Positions 18,715 through 27,952 of a stretch of 64,000 nucleotides of DNA are shown here, piece after piece. The notes under the pieces are model-generated. The model did not search any database. It saw nothing but the letters and a program-made list of their open reading frames with translations, and had not been told where the DNA came from. The stretch is from Thermogemmata fonticola (lineage in GTDB: Bacteria; Planctomycetota; Planctomycetia; Gemmatales; Gemmataceae), in the NCBI RefSeq assembly GCF_013694095.1, contig NZ_JACEFB010000003.1:288490-352489 (forward strand). Direction: 5' to 3'. The position numbers were made by a program, and so were the translations under genes. The first letter of the stretch is position 1; each line of letters opens with the position of its first letter.

Positions 18715-20289
18715 ATGACTCAGGATATGTCCCAGCTCACCACGCTGGGGGATTATGAAATCCTCACCAAGATTGCTGAAGGCGGCATGGGAGCCGTGTA
18801 CAAAGCACGTCATAGTCGCACAGGCGCCATTGTCGCCATCAAGGTGATTGCCAAGGATACGGCTCGCAATCCCGTTCTGCTCCAGCGTTTCAAACAGGAA
18901 TTCGACGCCGCTCGCCTGATCGACCACCCCAACGTGGTCAAAGCGCTGGAATATCACGCCCAACCGCACCCCTATATCGTGATGGAATATGTGGATGGCG
19001 AGTCGGTAGGGCAGCGCCTGCAACGCCGCGGCGCCTTCGAGGAACAGGAAGCTATCCGCCTCATTGCCCAAGTATGCGAGGGACTGCAACGAGCCCACAA
19101 ACAAGGATTGGTCCATCGGGACGTCAAACCGGACAACATTCTGATCACCCGCGAAGGACAGGCGAAGCTAACCGACTTGGGTCTGGTCAAGGATATAGAA
19201 GCTGACCTGAATCTGACGCGCACGGGGCGTGGCTTGGGCACTCCGCACTACATGGCGCCGGAGCAGTTCCGCAATGCGAAAAACGTGGACGTTCGCAGCG
19301 ACATCTACTCGCTCGGAGCCACGCTTTACGCCATGGTCACCGGTGTCGTCCCCTTCGAGAACACCAACCCGCTGGACTGCTGGATGCGGAAAATCCGCAA
19401 TGAGTTCCCCAGCCCCCGCGAATTGAATCCCAAGCTCTCCGAACGGGTGGACTGGGCGATCCGCCGGGCCATGAGTGCCGAACCGGAGCGCCGCCCCGCG
19501 AGTTGCCGGGAGTTCCTCGAAGACCTGACCGGCCAGAGCCGGGCCGCTTCCACCAGTCGGGCGGGCTTGTCTGGAAAACTCGCATCCAGTGCCGGTACTG
19601 ACATGTGGTACATGGTGTACAAGGACGAGCAGGGAACCACGCACACGGTCAAAGGGACCACTGATGGCATTCGCCGGGCCTTGCAGGATCGCTTGCTGGG
19701 CGACCCCGCGAAGATTTTCGTCAGCCGCCAGAAGAGCGGGCCATTTACTCCTCTGGTCAACGTGACAGAGTTCCGGGATCTGGTGGTCAATCCGGCCCCC
19801 CTGGAGGATGCCCGGCGTTCGGGAGTCATTGGCCGCAGCAGTAGCGGTTCCGGCGTCCTTCCTCCCCCGGCTCTGCGCGCAGACTCTGATCCTGAAGCGG
19901 TCAACCTGGGCGGAACGCCTTCGCCGAGTCTGGCTCGCTCCAGCACCTTCCGCGGGTCGCCTTCCGGCAAACTCGTTTCCCCCTCCGGAAGACTGCCTCA
20001 AGTAGCCAGCGGCGGGCCAACCAGCGGACGCTTGCGTCCGGAACCTCTGGTCGACCCCCATGCCGAAACGATCGCGGTGACTCCCGCCACCGCCACACCG
20101 CCTGAAGAATCCCGCCTACCCGTACCAGCAAAGTCCGCCGCGAAAAAAACCTTACGTCCCAATCACCCCTCGCCCCCGCACCGCCAGGGGCAAACAACAC
20201 AGTGGCAAACAACGCTCGGAATGGCTTTGCTGCTGCTGACTGTGGCCCTCCTCGCCGCTTTCATCGGCTACTTCATCTTCACCCGCTGA
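18715..20289 (+). CDS. Serine/threonine protein kinase with C-terminal membrane anchor
   Basis: 524 residues from ATG 18715. The kinase domain spans about 14-275: glycine loop AEGGMGAVYKA (21-31), K43 in AIKVI, HRDVKPDN (134-141), DLG (154-156) in place of DFG, GTPHYMAPEQF and DIYSLGATLYAMVTG. The loop and HRD are intact, so it should be active. A second small domain at about 300-365 (MWYMVYKDEQGTTHTVKGT ... KIFVSRQKSGPF ... VNVTEFRDLV) may be a ligand or peptide-binding module. Next comes a Ser/Pro/Gly-rich low-complexity linker with repeated SGKL/SGRL, then a C-terminal membrane helix (about 500-520, GMALLLLTVALLAAFIGYFIF). Both kinase and linker face the cytoplasm. No extracellular sensor is present. 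Confidence 0.9.
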   Translation: MTQDMSQLTTLGDYEILTKIAEGGMGAVYKARHSRTGAIVAIKVIAKDTARNPVLLQRFKQEFDAARLIDHPNVVKALEYHAQPHPYIVMEYVDGESVGQRLQRRGAFEEQEAIRLIAQVCEGLQRAHKQGLVHRDVKPDNILITREGQAKLTDLGLVKDIEADLNLTRTGRGLGTPHYMAPEQFRNAKNVDVRSDIYSLGATLYAMVTGVVPFENTNPLDCWMRKIRNEFPSPRELNPKLSERVDWAIRRAMSAEPERRPASCREFLEDLTGQSRAASTSRAGLSGKLASSAGTDMWYMVYKDEQGTTHTVKGTTDGIRRALQDRLLGDPAKIFVSRQKSGPFTPLVNVTEFRDLVVNPAPLEDARRSGVIGRSSSGSGVLPPPALRADSDPEAVNLGGTPSPSLARSSTFRGSPSGKLVSPSGRLPQVASGGPTSGRLRPEPLVDPHAETIAVTPATATPPEESRLPVPAKSAAKKTLRPNHPSPPHRQGQTTQWQTTLGMALLLLTVALLAAFIGYFIFTR

Positions 20290-20384
20290 GGCCGCTCTGC
20301 GCCGACGGCACTGCTTGCTCGCTCCATCCACGCCACGCCGGGGATACGCTCATGCAGATGGCAGCTAGCATTGCGGGGTATCTC

Positions 20385-20410
20385 GTATGAGAGCCACGTA
20401 TGCGAGCCAC
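20385..20410. repeat. Tandem duplication, 13-bp units
   Basis: gtatgagagccac (20385-20397) is followed directly by gtatgcgagccac (20398-20410), one mismatch. It sits between convergent kinase and phosphatase genes. Confidence 0.7.
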
Positions 20411-20423
20411 AGTTGGAATGCTG

Positions 20424-21854
20424 TCACTGCTTCGCAGGCTCCAGAAGTTGCAAGTCCCGCGCTTCGGTCACCTCGAGCTGGGGACTGTTCCGGTTCAACC
20501 GCACCGTCCCGGTCGCCCGGATTGTCTTATTCAGGAATGTCTCCGCAGACGCTTTGGACCAGGGACCCATCTGGGCGGAGGGTGTTAGAACCACCGCGAA
20601 GTTGTCGAGAGCGCGGAAATCAGTCGTTGAGTTGAGATAGAGATTGGTCTTACCGCCGACAGAACGGACCACGAATTGCACAGTGACCCGCTCCCCGATG
20701 CGGCGGCTGGCTTGCTCCGGTGACAGTACACCGGCAGGTAACGACGGCGAAGACGTTCCCGACCCTTTGCGACGAAGCAAACTCAGGCGCAGTTTCACAC
20801 CCGCAAGGGCATCCCCCTCTACGTCACGCAACTGCACCAATATCTGCGGGTCAGGCTGTTTCCAATCCACCGCGATCCAACCGAAATGATCCCCATACGG
20901 CACCGCCGCCACTCGTTTGCTGTTGCGCTCCGGCGCCCGCCAGCTCTTCGACGCTTGATTGAAACCGCTCGCCGTGATGTCGTAGAGCGGATAGTGCAGA
21001 ACCTGAGTATCCAGACTAATTTCTCCATGATGCCGGTCGCCGCTGAGGATCAAAACGCCTTCGGCTCCCGTCCGTCGCAATAGTTCGTACAACCGCTCGC
21101 GTTCCCGCGGGAAATTGGCCCACTTCTCAAAGGGATGCTCGTCGGCCAGCACTTGAATACTCGATACTAGCAGCCGCAGTTCCGCCGGTTGTTTCAATTG
21201 CTCTTCCAGCCAACGCCACTGTTCGCTCCCCAGCATGGTCGCGTCGGGGTCGGTATTGGGCAGATAGGGAACCAGACGCAGCCGGGGATCAAACACCCCT
21301 TTCTTCAGAGGACTGCGATGATAGCGCGTATCGAGCAAAATGACTTGGAGGCGCTGTCCCGGAGGTCCAAACACCTGAGCGTGATAGACTCCCTGGCGCT
21401 GCCGCCGCGGGTCAGCCGCGGGCACTCCATAAAAATCCAGCAGGGCCTGTTGGGCCTCGGCTTTATGCTTCCAGTCCGCCCCGGCATCGTTGATCCCATA
21501 GTCGTGATCATCCCAGGTTCCCAGCATCCGAGGACAAGCCGCCTTGAGTTTCTGAAACGCCGGCACACGCGCGAGCTGAGCGTACTTATCCCGAATCACC
21601 TGGGGAGTCACCTCGACCTTGCGGTCCAGGTCGGCATACATCGTGTCGCCGAGAAACAGCATCAATTCCGGCCGGGCTGCCGCGATGGTCTCGAAAATGG
21701 GCACAGGCTTGTCCTGATCCGAACAGGACCCGAAGGCGATGCGGCTGATCGACGGCGACTCTGGGGCCGCTGCTCCCAAGGGAAGCACCCAACCCGCCAA
21801 AATCCCCAACACCACAAGCCATCTCTTCCCCATCGGCCAAGCGTGACAAAACAT
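20424..21854 (-). CDS. PhoD-like metallophosphatase, secreted
   Basis: 476 residues from ATG 21854-21852, chosen because aggagg lies 10 bases upstream; a GTG three codons earlier is too close to it. A signal peptide ends near LPLGAAAPES. Metal-binding motifs of the alkaline phosphatase D/calcineurin-like group follow: IAFGSCSDQDKP, LMLFLGDTMYADLD, MLGTWDDHDYG and GVLILSGDRHHGEIS. VILLDTRYHRSPLKKG is also typical. The last 120 residues (after about 355) form an extra beta-rich domain (RIGERVTVQFVVRSVGG ... LYLNSTTDFRALDNFAVVL). The family hydrolyses phosphodiesters or phosphomonoesters outside the cell. Substrate is not known. It stands alone. Confidence 0.85.
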   Translation of the reverse strand: MFCHAWPMGKRWLVVLGILAGWVLPLGAAAPESPSISRIAFGSCSDQDKPVPIFETIAAARPELMLFLGDTMYADLDRKVEVTPQVIRDKYAQLARVPAFQKLKAACPRMLGTWDDHDYGINDAGADWKHKAEAQQALLDFYGVPAADPRRQRQGVYHAQVFGPPGQRLQVILLDTRYHRSPLKKGVFDPRLRLVPYLPNTDPDATMLGSEQWRWLEEQLKQPAELRLLVSSIQVLADEHPFEKWANFPRERERLYELLRRTGAEGVLILSGDRHHGEISLDTQVLHYPLYDITASGFNQASKSWRAPERNSKRVAAVPYGDHFGWIAVDWKQPDPQILVQLRDVEGDALAGVKLRLSLLRRKGSGTSSPSLPAGVLSPEQASRRIGERVTVQFVVRSVGGKTNLYLNSTTDFRALDNFAVVLTPSAQMGPWSKASAETFLNKTIRATGTVRLNRNSPQLEVTEARDLQLLEPAKQ

Positions 21855-22398
21855 CGCCAGCACTCCTCCTTATGGCAGGTGGAACCGTTCGTTCAATTCT
21901 CGTTTTTGTCTCCGCGGAGTTCAGCAGATGTCATTATCTAAACAGACGTCACCCCTCTGATCTTGCCTATTCTTCCCTTGAACCTCATGCCTATCCTTTC
22001 CTGAAACATCGCTTTCCCTACCGATCCGCAGGTGCAGTGTAGTTTTCTGTTCTCCTCTTGCCAGCGGGAATACTGAACTTCGCCGTTTTTTCACTTGCCA
22101 ACTAGGCTCATAGTGGGGAATGATACTTGCGGAAAAGCTCACGCAGCAAAAAATCTCCGGCGCTCTTGAAGGAAGGCTGGCCAAGCGTCATGCTAAATAA
22201 TGTCCGGTCGTGTGACTGCCGGGAAAGGTAAGCATTCCAAAAATCGGATAAGATGACACCCATTCCCACGGGAAATCAAGGGCGTGAGATACTTTCCCGG
22301 CCGGGAACAGAGTGGGCGTTCCAAGCCCAATGAGCTGGCACACGCCGGTGACTGGTTGTTCCCCCCTCTACTACCCAACGGCGAGGAGTGACATTATC
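21855..22398. other. Spacer upstream of the secretion/pilus cluster
   Basis: About 540 bases with no supported gene. On the minus strand near 21955-22010 a degenerate duplication (ttcaggaaaggataggcatg, then a similar ttcaaggg...ataggcaag) encodes only a 23-residue basic peptide. The region should contain the promoter of the 17-kb cluster that follows. Confidence 0.4.
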
Positions 22399-24123
22399 AT
22401 GGCCAAATCGCGCGGTGATTTCGCCGATGTTTTGCTTCGCAAGAAGGTCATCAGCCCCGAACAACTCGCTGAGGCGGAAAACACTGCCACAGCTCAAGGC
22501 CTCAAACTCCAGGATGCGCTGATCAAATTGAATTACGCCACGGCCAACGAGGTGATGGAGGCCATCGCCGAACACCACGGCCTGCAATTCGTGGACCTGA
22601 CCCAAACGGAGATTCCCAAGGCGGTGATCGAATTGGTCCCAGAATCCATCGCCCGCGAAAACGTCGTGATTCCCTTAGCACTTGAGGGGAATAGCTTGAA
22701 AATCGTCACCGCGGACCCGACCAACTACGACACGATCCAGAAGCTGCAATTCATCCTGAATAAGGACATTGTCCCCGTCTTGGCAGTCCCCGAGCAGATC
22801 ACCGAGGCCATCAACCGCTGTTACGGGCAAACCGAGACGGAATCAGTGGACTCGATGCTGGTGGAATTCACGGACACGGCAATCGAGTTCACCCAAACCG
22901 AATCGGTCAGCAGTTTGGCAGCCGCTGAAGATTCCGACGCCCCCGTGGTCCGCCTTTGCAATCTCCTGATCCAGGAAGCCATCAATCTGCGGGCTTCGGA
23001 CATTCACATCGAACCGTTTGCCGACCGCGTCCGCATCCGCTACCGCATCGATGGGGTGCTGGTGGAACGGGATGCGGCACCACGCCGGTTGCTGGCCCCG
23101 CTTCTGTCCCGCCTCAAAATCATGGGCAACATCGACATTTCCGAAAAGCGGCGTCCCCAGGACGGACGGATCAAAATGACCGTCAACGGTCGACATTTCG
23201 ACTTGCGGGTCAGTATCCTCCCCACCGTCCACGGTCAATCGGCGGTGATGCGTATCTTGGACCGCGGAAACATCCAAATCAATATCCGCGAACTCGGCTT
23301 TAGCGAGGAGGACTACATCAAATTCCAGCAGATTATTAAGAGGCCGAATGGTATTTTCCTGGTAACAGGGCCGACCGGTTCAGGGAAAACCACAACTCTA
23401 TACGCTGCTCTTAACGAATTGAACCGTCCCGATCGCAAAATCATCACTGCGGAAGATCCAGTTGAATACTACCTTCCCGGTGTTAATCAGGTGGAGGTAA
23501 AACACAGCATTGGGCTAGACTTCGCTCGGATTATCCGGGCGATGCTGCGCCAAGCACCGAACATTATCCTCGTGGGCGAAATCCGTGACAAAGAAACGGC
23601 AGAAATCGCTGTGCAGGCATCCTTGACTGGACACTTGGTTTTTTCGACACTCCACACGAACGATGCGCCCTCTGCCATTACGCGATTGGTGGACATCGGT
23701 GTGCCGGCCTTCCTAATCGCCAGCTCCCTGATCGCCGTGATGGCCCAGCGCTTAGTTCGGGTCAACTGCGTCAAATGCAAGGAACCCTATACCCCCACCT
23801 CCTCCGAATTGCGGGCAGCGGCCATTACGCAGGACATGATCCAAAGGGCCAACTTTATGAAAGGTCGGGGATGCAATCACTGCCGGCAAACAGGATTCCG
23901 AGGCCGAACCGGTATTTTTGAACTCATGAAGATGACTTCCCTGTTGCGCGAACTGACCTTTGCTCAGGCCCCCACTCAGGAAATCCGCCGCAAAGCTCGC
24001 GCCGGCGGAATGAAGACCCTGCTCGACGACGGGGTGCAAAAGGTCCTCAAGGGAATCACCACTTTGGATGAAGTCCTCAGCATTTGCCATGCAGAGGTAC
24101 TCCAGTTGGTGGAATCCCGCTAA
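22399..24123 (+). CDS. Type II secretion/type IV pilus assembly ATPase (GspE/PilB), first copy
   Basis: 574 residues from ATG 22399 (gaggag about 10 bases upstream); the longer open frame to 22312 adds an unconserved leader. Residues 1-140 are the GspE/MshE N-terminal domain (DFADVLLRKKVISPEQLAEA, AIAEHHGLQFVDL). The ATPase core has Walker A GPTGSGKT (324-331), the Asp box TAEDPVEYYLPGVNQ, Walker B ILVGEIRD (390-397), the His box GHLVFSTLHTNDA and two CxxC pairs (C457/C460 and CNHC near 497), the zinc site of extension ATPases. It should power assembly of the pilin-like proteins encoded downstream. First gene of the cluster, 285 bases before pilT. Confidence 0.92.
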   Translation: MAKSRGDFADVLLRKKVISPEQLAEAENTATAQGLKLQDALIKLNYATANEVMEAIAEHHGLQFVDLTQTEIPKAVIELVPESIARENVVIPLALEGNSLKIVTADPTNYDTIQKLQFILNKDIVPVLAVPEQITEAINRCYGQTETESVDSMLVEFTDTAIEFTQTESVSSLAAAEDSDAPVVRLCNLLIQEAINLRASDIHIEPFADRVRIRYRIDGVLVERDAAPRRLLAPLLSRLKIMGNIDISEKRRPQDGRIKMTVNGRHFDLRVSILPTVHGQSAVMRILDRGNIQINIRELGFSEEDYIKFQQIIKRPNGIFLVTGPTGSGKTTTLYAALNELNRPDRKIITAEDPVEYYLPGVNQVEVKHSIGLDFARIIRAMLRQAPNIILVGEIRDKETAEIAVQASLTGHLVFSTLHTNDAPSAITRLVDIGVPAFLIASSLIAVMAQRLVRVNCVKCKEPYTPTSSELRAAAITQDMIQRANFMKGRGCNHCRQTGFRGRTGIFELMKMTSLLRELTFAQAPTQEIRRKARAGGMKTLLDDGVQKVLKGITTLDEVLSICHAEVLQLVESR

Positions 24124-24408
24124 CAAGACACCCCCCTTATACGGGAAAATGGGAATCTGAAGATGGGAATCTTTCGGAACAGCGAAGGATTTCGGGGGCG
24201 GATAGAAAATCAGACCACCTTATGGGAGGAAAATACTTTTTGGGAAAGGTTTTTTGGCATTCGGGTTTGTGGCCGGTCATAATGTCAACGTCGGGCCGGA
24301 AGTGGGCACCGTGCGTAGGGATATTGTGTTCACTTCTGATACGTGGCCATTGCGGCGTTGGCATCACCACATGAGGGGGCCACATCCATTTAGGCGGGGG
24401 AAAAAGAC

Positions 24409-25593
24409 GTGGCGAAAGTTTCGATGGAGAAGCTGCTGGCCACCGTGATCCAACTCAAGGCCAGTGACTTGCACATCAGCGTGGGTCAACCCCCGGTCGT
24501 CCGCCATCACGGACGCATGCGCAAGCTCGACATCGGCGGAGGGGTGCTCGACCCTGACGACACTACCGCCCTGATGAAGTCCATTACACCGGACCGTTGC
24601 CAACAGGAGTTACAGCAACGGGGCGGGGCCGACTTCGCTATCGAGTACGTCGATGGCGTTCGCTTCCGGGTGGCGGTGTTCAAACAAAAAGGGACCATCG
24701 GAATGGTCCTCCGGCGCATTCCCAATCAATTCCTGACCTTCGAGCAACTCCGCACTCCGGACGCCATCCGCTCCTTGATCGTTCGCCCCCGTGGTTTGTT
24801 GCTGGTGACCGGTCCCACCGGTTCGGGGAAGACGACCAGCCTCGCCTCCATGATCAACTTCATCAACGAAAACTACGACCGGCACATCATCACGCTGGAA
24901 GACCCGATCGAATACTACCACAAGCATAAGCGCTCCACCGTCAATCAGCGGGAAATTGGCATCGATGTGCCGGACTTCAAAGAGGGACTTCGTCGCGCTC
25001 TGCGGATGGACCCGGACGTGATCCTAGTCGGGGAAATGCGCGACCTAGAGACTATCCGGGCGGCCCTGGAAGCCGCCGAAACGGGGCACCTCGTGTTCGG
25101 AACCCTCCACACCTCCGGTGCCGCCTCCACCATCGACCGCGTCATTACCGTCTTCCCCGAAAATGAACAGGACCAAATCCGCACGCAGTTGGCCGGTTCC
25201 CTCATCGGCGTTCTCTCTCAAGCCCTTCTGCCCCGCAAACCGGAAGGCTTGGTCGCTGCTTATGAGATGATGGTCGTCACCCCGGCCATCCGCAACCTCA
25301 TCCGCGAAAATAAAACCTACCGCATCGATTCCGCCATCCAAACCGGGCGCAAACATGGTATGTTTCTCCTAGATGAGTCCCTCTTCCGCCTCTGGAAAGA
25401 AGGCCTCTGCGACAAAGAAGAGGTGCTGCTCAAATCCAGCCGGCCCAACGAACTCGCCGCTAAAATTGAAGCCGCCGAACGTGGCATGGAGGAGGATGAA
25501 GAATACGAGGACGAGGAGTACGATGAAGACGAAGATTTTGAAGATGAGGACGAAGATGACGAGGAGGAAACACCACCCCGGCGGCGGCGCTGA
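24409..25593 (+). CDS. pilT: Twitching motility ATPase PilT with acidic tail
   Basis: 394 residues from GTG 24409 behind a G-rich stretch. It starts with the PilT-type KLLATVIQLKASDLHISVGQPP, then Walker A GPTGSGKT (135-142), TLEDPIEYYHKHKRSTVNQREIG, Walker B ILVGEMRD (205-212) and the PilT hallmark TGHLVFGTLHTSGAASTIDRV. The zinc CxxC pairs of PilB are absent. These features mark the retraction ATPase. The last 35 residues or so are almost only Asp, Glu and Tyr (DEEYEDEEYDEDEDFEDEDE) ending in PPRRRR, an extension not found in usual 345-residue PilT. It lies between two extension ATPases, which suggests a dynamic pilus and not only secretion. Confidence 0.92.
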   Translation: MAKVSMEKLLATVIQLKASDLHISVGQPPVVRHHGRMRKLDIGGGVLDPDDTTALMKSITPDRCQQELQQRGGADFAIEYVDGVRFRVAVFKQKGTIGMVLRRIPNQFLTFEQLRTPDAIRSLIVRPRGLLLVTGPTGSGKTTSLASMINFINENYDRHIITLEDPIEYYHKHKRSTVNQREIGIDVPDFKEGLRRALRMDPDVILVGEMRDLETIRAALEAAETGHLVFGTLHTSGAASTIDRVITVFPENEQDQIRTQLAGSLIGVLSQALLPRKPEGLVAAYEMMVVTPAIRNLIRENKTYRIDSAIQTGRKHGMFLLDESLFRLWKEGLCDKEEVLLKSSRPNELAAKIEAAERGMEEDEEYEDEEYDEDEDFEDEDEDDEEETPPRRRR

Positions 25594-25810
25594 GGCAGTC
25601 TCCACTCGCTCATCTGATCGATCGGAATACCTCGGACCACCGACAGGAGCGAATCCTTCTCCAACGGATCAAATCCTGTTGTGGAACGGCAAGTAGCACA
25701 GGATAATGACATGTAGCTCAGAATCCGGAAGGAATTCCCAGATCAGGCGGATAAGCAAACGCCATCCTTCCTGACTGAATCCGAGGAAAGCGAACAAGGG
25801 AAAACTCTCT

Positions 25811-27787
25811 ATGCCTGCACCGACGCCTCCGAATGATAAATCCCCCGCGAAAAAGCCCGCCGTGCCAGCGAGCGGAACCTCAACGCGCCCCGCATCGACC
25901 CCGACGGCCCCAGCCGCCAGCAAGGCAGCGGCTGCGACTCCCTCCGCTCCAGCCCCTCCCCAGAAGGCCAGCACGGCCAGCAAGCCGGCCTCAGCGGCAA
26001 GCCGACCCGCCGCCTCAGCCCGATCGGCTACTGCTCCTTCGGCACGCCAACGCTTCGCTCATATCGATGCCACCACGCGTCAACTTGGCCAGAAACTCCT
26101 GGACCTGGGCCTTCTCGATGAAGCTCAGTTGGAGTCGCTCTACGAGGAGATGCGCACTACCGAGCGCCGCCTCGGCGAGTTGGCCCTGGAACGGGGACTG
26201 GTCAACGAGGAACAACTGCTCCAAGCCACGGCCGAAGTCCACGGCCTGAAGGTCCTCAACGCCGAAGAAGTCAAGCCCCAGCCGGAAGCCCTCAAAATCG
26301 TCCAGAAAAACATGGCCGAGTTGTATAAACTCGTGCCCCTGAGCTATGACAACGACACCCTTACTGTGGCCATGGCCGACCCCAATAACCTGCAAGCCAT
26401 GGACGATCTCAAAAACCTCCTCGGCATTCGCAACGTCCAACCCGTCTTAGCTCTCCCCCGTCAAATTGAGGAACTCCTCAAGAAAGCATACTCCGAAGAA
26501 AAGGAAGAATCGATCACTTCTCTGATCGCCCAATTGGAAGCCAGCAACATCGGCGTGGATGTCACCGGGCGGGAAAACTCTATCGATTTGGACGACGCTC
26601 TGGAACTGGCGAACTCGCAGCCGGTACGCAAGCTGATCAACATGGTCCTGCTCATGGCCATCCGCGACCACGCCTCGGACATCCACTTCGAGCCGTTCGA
26701 GGATGAGTACAAGATGCGCTACCGCTGCGACGGCGTTCTCTACGAGATGGTCCCTCCGCCGCGCCATCTCGCCAGCGCTATTGCCAGCCGGATCAAGGTC
26801 ATGGCCAACCTGGATATTGCCGAGCGGCGCTTGCCCCAAGACGGACGTATCGAGCTGAACGTGGGCGGTAACCCCGTCGATATGCGGGTTTCCGTTCTGC
26901 CTACTATGTTCGGGGAAAGCGTGGTCATCCGCGTCCTGGACCGGACCAATGTCGGCCTACGCCTAGACAACCTCGGCATGCCCCCGGACCTACTGGCCCA
27001 GTTCCGCGCCGTCATCCGCAAGCCCAACGGTATCATTCTCGTGACTGGCCCCACCGGCGCGGGGAAAACCACCACTCTTTACTCCGCTTTGGCGGAACTC
27101 AATGACATCGAAGTCAAAATCATCACCACGGAAGACCCCGTCGAATACGAAATCGATGGCATCGTCCAGTGCCCGATCAATCCGGACATCGATTTGACCT
27201 TCGCCAATGCCTTGCGGGCCATTCTGCGACAAGACCCCGATATCATCCTGGTCGGCGAAATCCGGGACCTGGAAACCGCCCAGATCGCCATTCAGGCCTC
27301 GCTGACGGGCCACCTCGTGTTCAGCACCCTGCACACCAACGACGCTCCCAGTTCCATCACCCGCCTGCGGGATATGGGGATTGAGCCATACCTGATCACG
27401 GCCACCGTCGAGGCCATTCAAGCCCAGCGTCTGGTGCGGAAAATCTGCACCGCCTGCCGCACCCCGTATCAACCGACCCGCGAACAGCTCATGGAATTGA
27501 ACCTCCGTCCCGAAGACCTGCGCGGCCGCCCCTTCTACTACGGCGAAGGTTGCGATAAGTGCAACAATCTCGGCTTCAAAGGCCGAACCGGTCTGTTCGA
27601 GTTGATGATCATGAATGACGACCTGCGGGACATGGTCAGTCGCGGGGCCAGCACCGACGCCCTGCGGCAGTACACCCGCAAAATGGGAACCCTGAGCTTG
27701 CGTGATGCGGGTCTGCGTGCCCTCTTCGCTGGCGTCACCACCATCGATGAAGTGGTGCGCGAAACCGTCCTGGAGGACGAAGGCTGA
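25811..27787 (+). CDS. Type II secretion/type IV pilus assembly ATPase (GspE/PilB), second copy
   Basis: 658 residues from ATG 25811 (aaggga 7 bases upstream). The first 80 residues are an Ala/Pro/Ser/Lys-rich low-complexity leader, probably unstructured. Then follow an N-terminal GspE-like domain (about 85-225: QLGQKLLDLGLLDEAQLESL, AEVHGLKVLNAEEV) and the ATPase core with Walker A GPTGAGKT (413-420), EDPVEYEIDGIVQ, Walker B IILVGEIRD (478-486), GHLVFSTLHTNDA and zinc cysteines CTACR and CDKCNNLGFKGR. It is closely related to the first copy but not a recent duplicate. It is followed by the platform protein gene, so it is the better candidate for the partner of that GspF. Confidence 0.92.
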   Translation: MPAPTPPNDKSPAKKPAVPASGTSTRPASTPTAPAASKAAAATPSAPAPPQKASTASKPASAASRPAASARSATAPSARQRFAHIDATTRQLGQKLLDLGLLDEAQLESLYEEMRTTERRLGELALERGLVNEEQLLQATAEVHGLKVLNAEEVKPQPEALKIVQKNMAELYKLVPLSYDNDTLTVAMADPNNLQAMDDLKNLLGIRNVQPVLALPRQIEELLKKAYSEEKEESITSLIAQLEASNIGVDVTGRENSIDLDDALELANSQPVRKLINMVLLMAIRDHASDIHFEPFEDEYKMRYRCDGVLYEMVPPPRHLASAIASRIKVMANLDIAERRLPQDGRIELNVGGNPVDMRVSVLPTMFGESVVIRVLDRTNVGLRLDNLGMPPDLLAQFRAVIRKPNGIILVTGPTGAGKTTTLYSALAELNDIEVKIITTEDPVEYEIDGIVQCPINPDIDLTFANALRAILRQDPDIILVGEIRDLETAQIAIQASLTGHLVFSTLHTNDAPSSITRLRDMGIEPYLITATVEAIQAQRLVRKICTACRTPYQPTREQLMELNLRPEDLRGRPFYYGEGCDKCNNLGFKGRTGLFELMIMNDDLRDMVSRGASTDALRQYTRKMGTLSLRDAGLRALFAGVTTIDEVVRETVLEDEG

Positions 27788-27952
27788 CCGCATCTCGCAA
27801 GGAAACCATCGGGTCATGTGGAAAACGCCGGCTGCTCCACAGGAGAACCTGGCTTCTGGGTTTTACGATAATTTCCCGGCTGGAACCAAAACCTGGCCGA
27901 CCTGAAGGATGTGCTTCCACTGTCGTGCGAACTGCTGGACGAGGTGTGACCT

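Noticed and set aside
25317..25712. Serine-run minus-strand frame opposite the PilT tail
   Set aside because: Antisense of GAN/GAR codons gives poly-Ser; no independent support.
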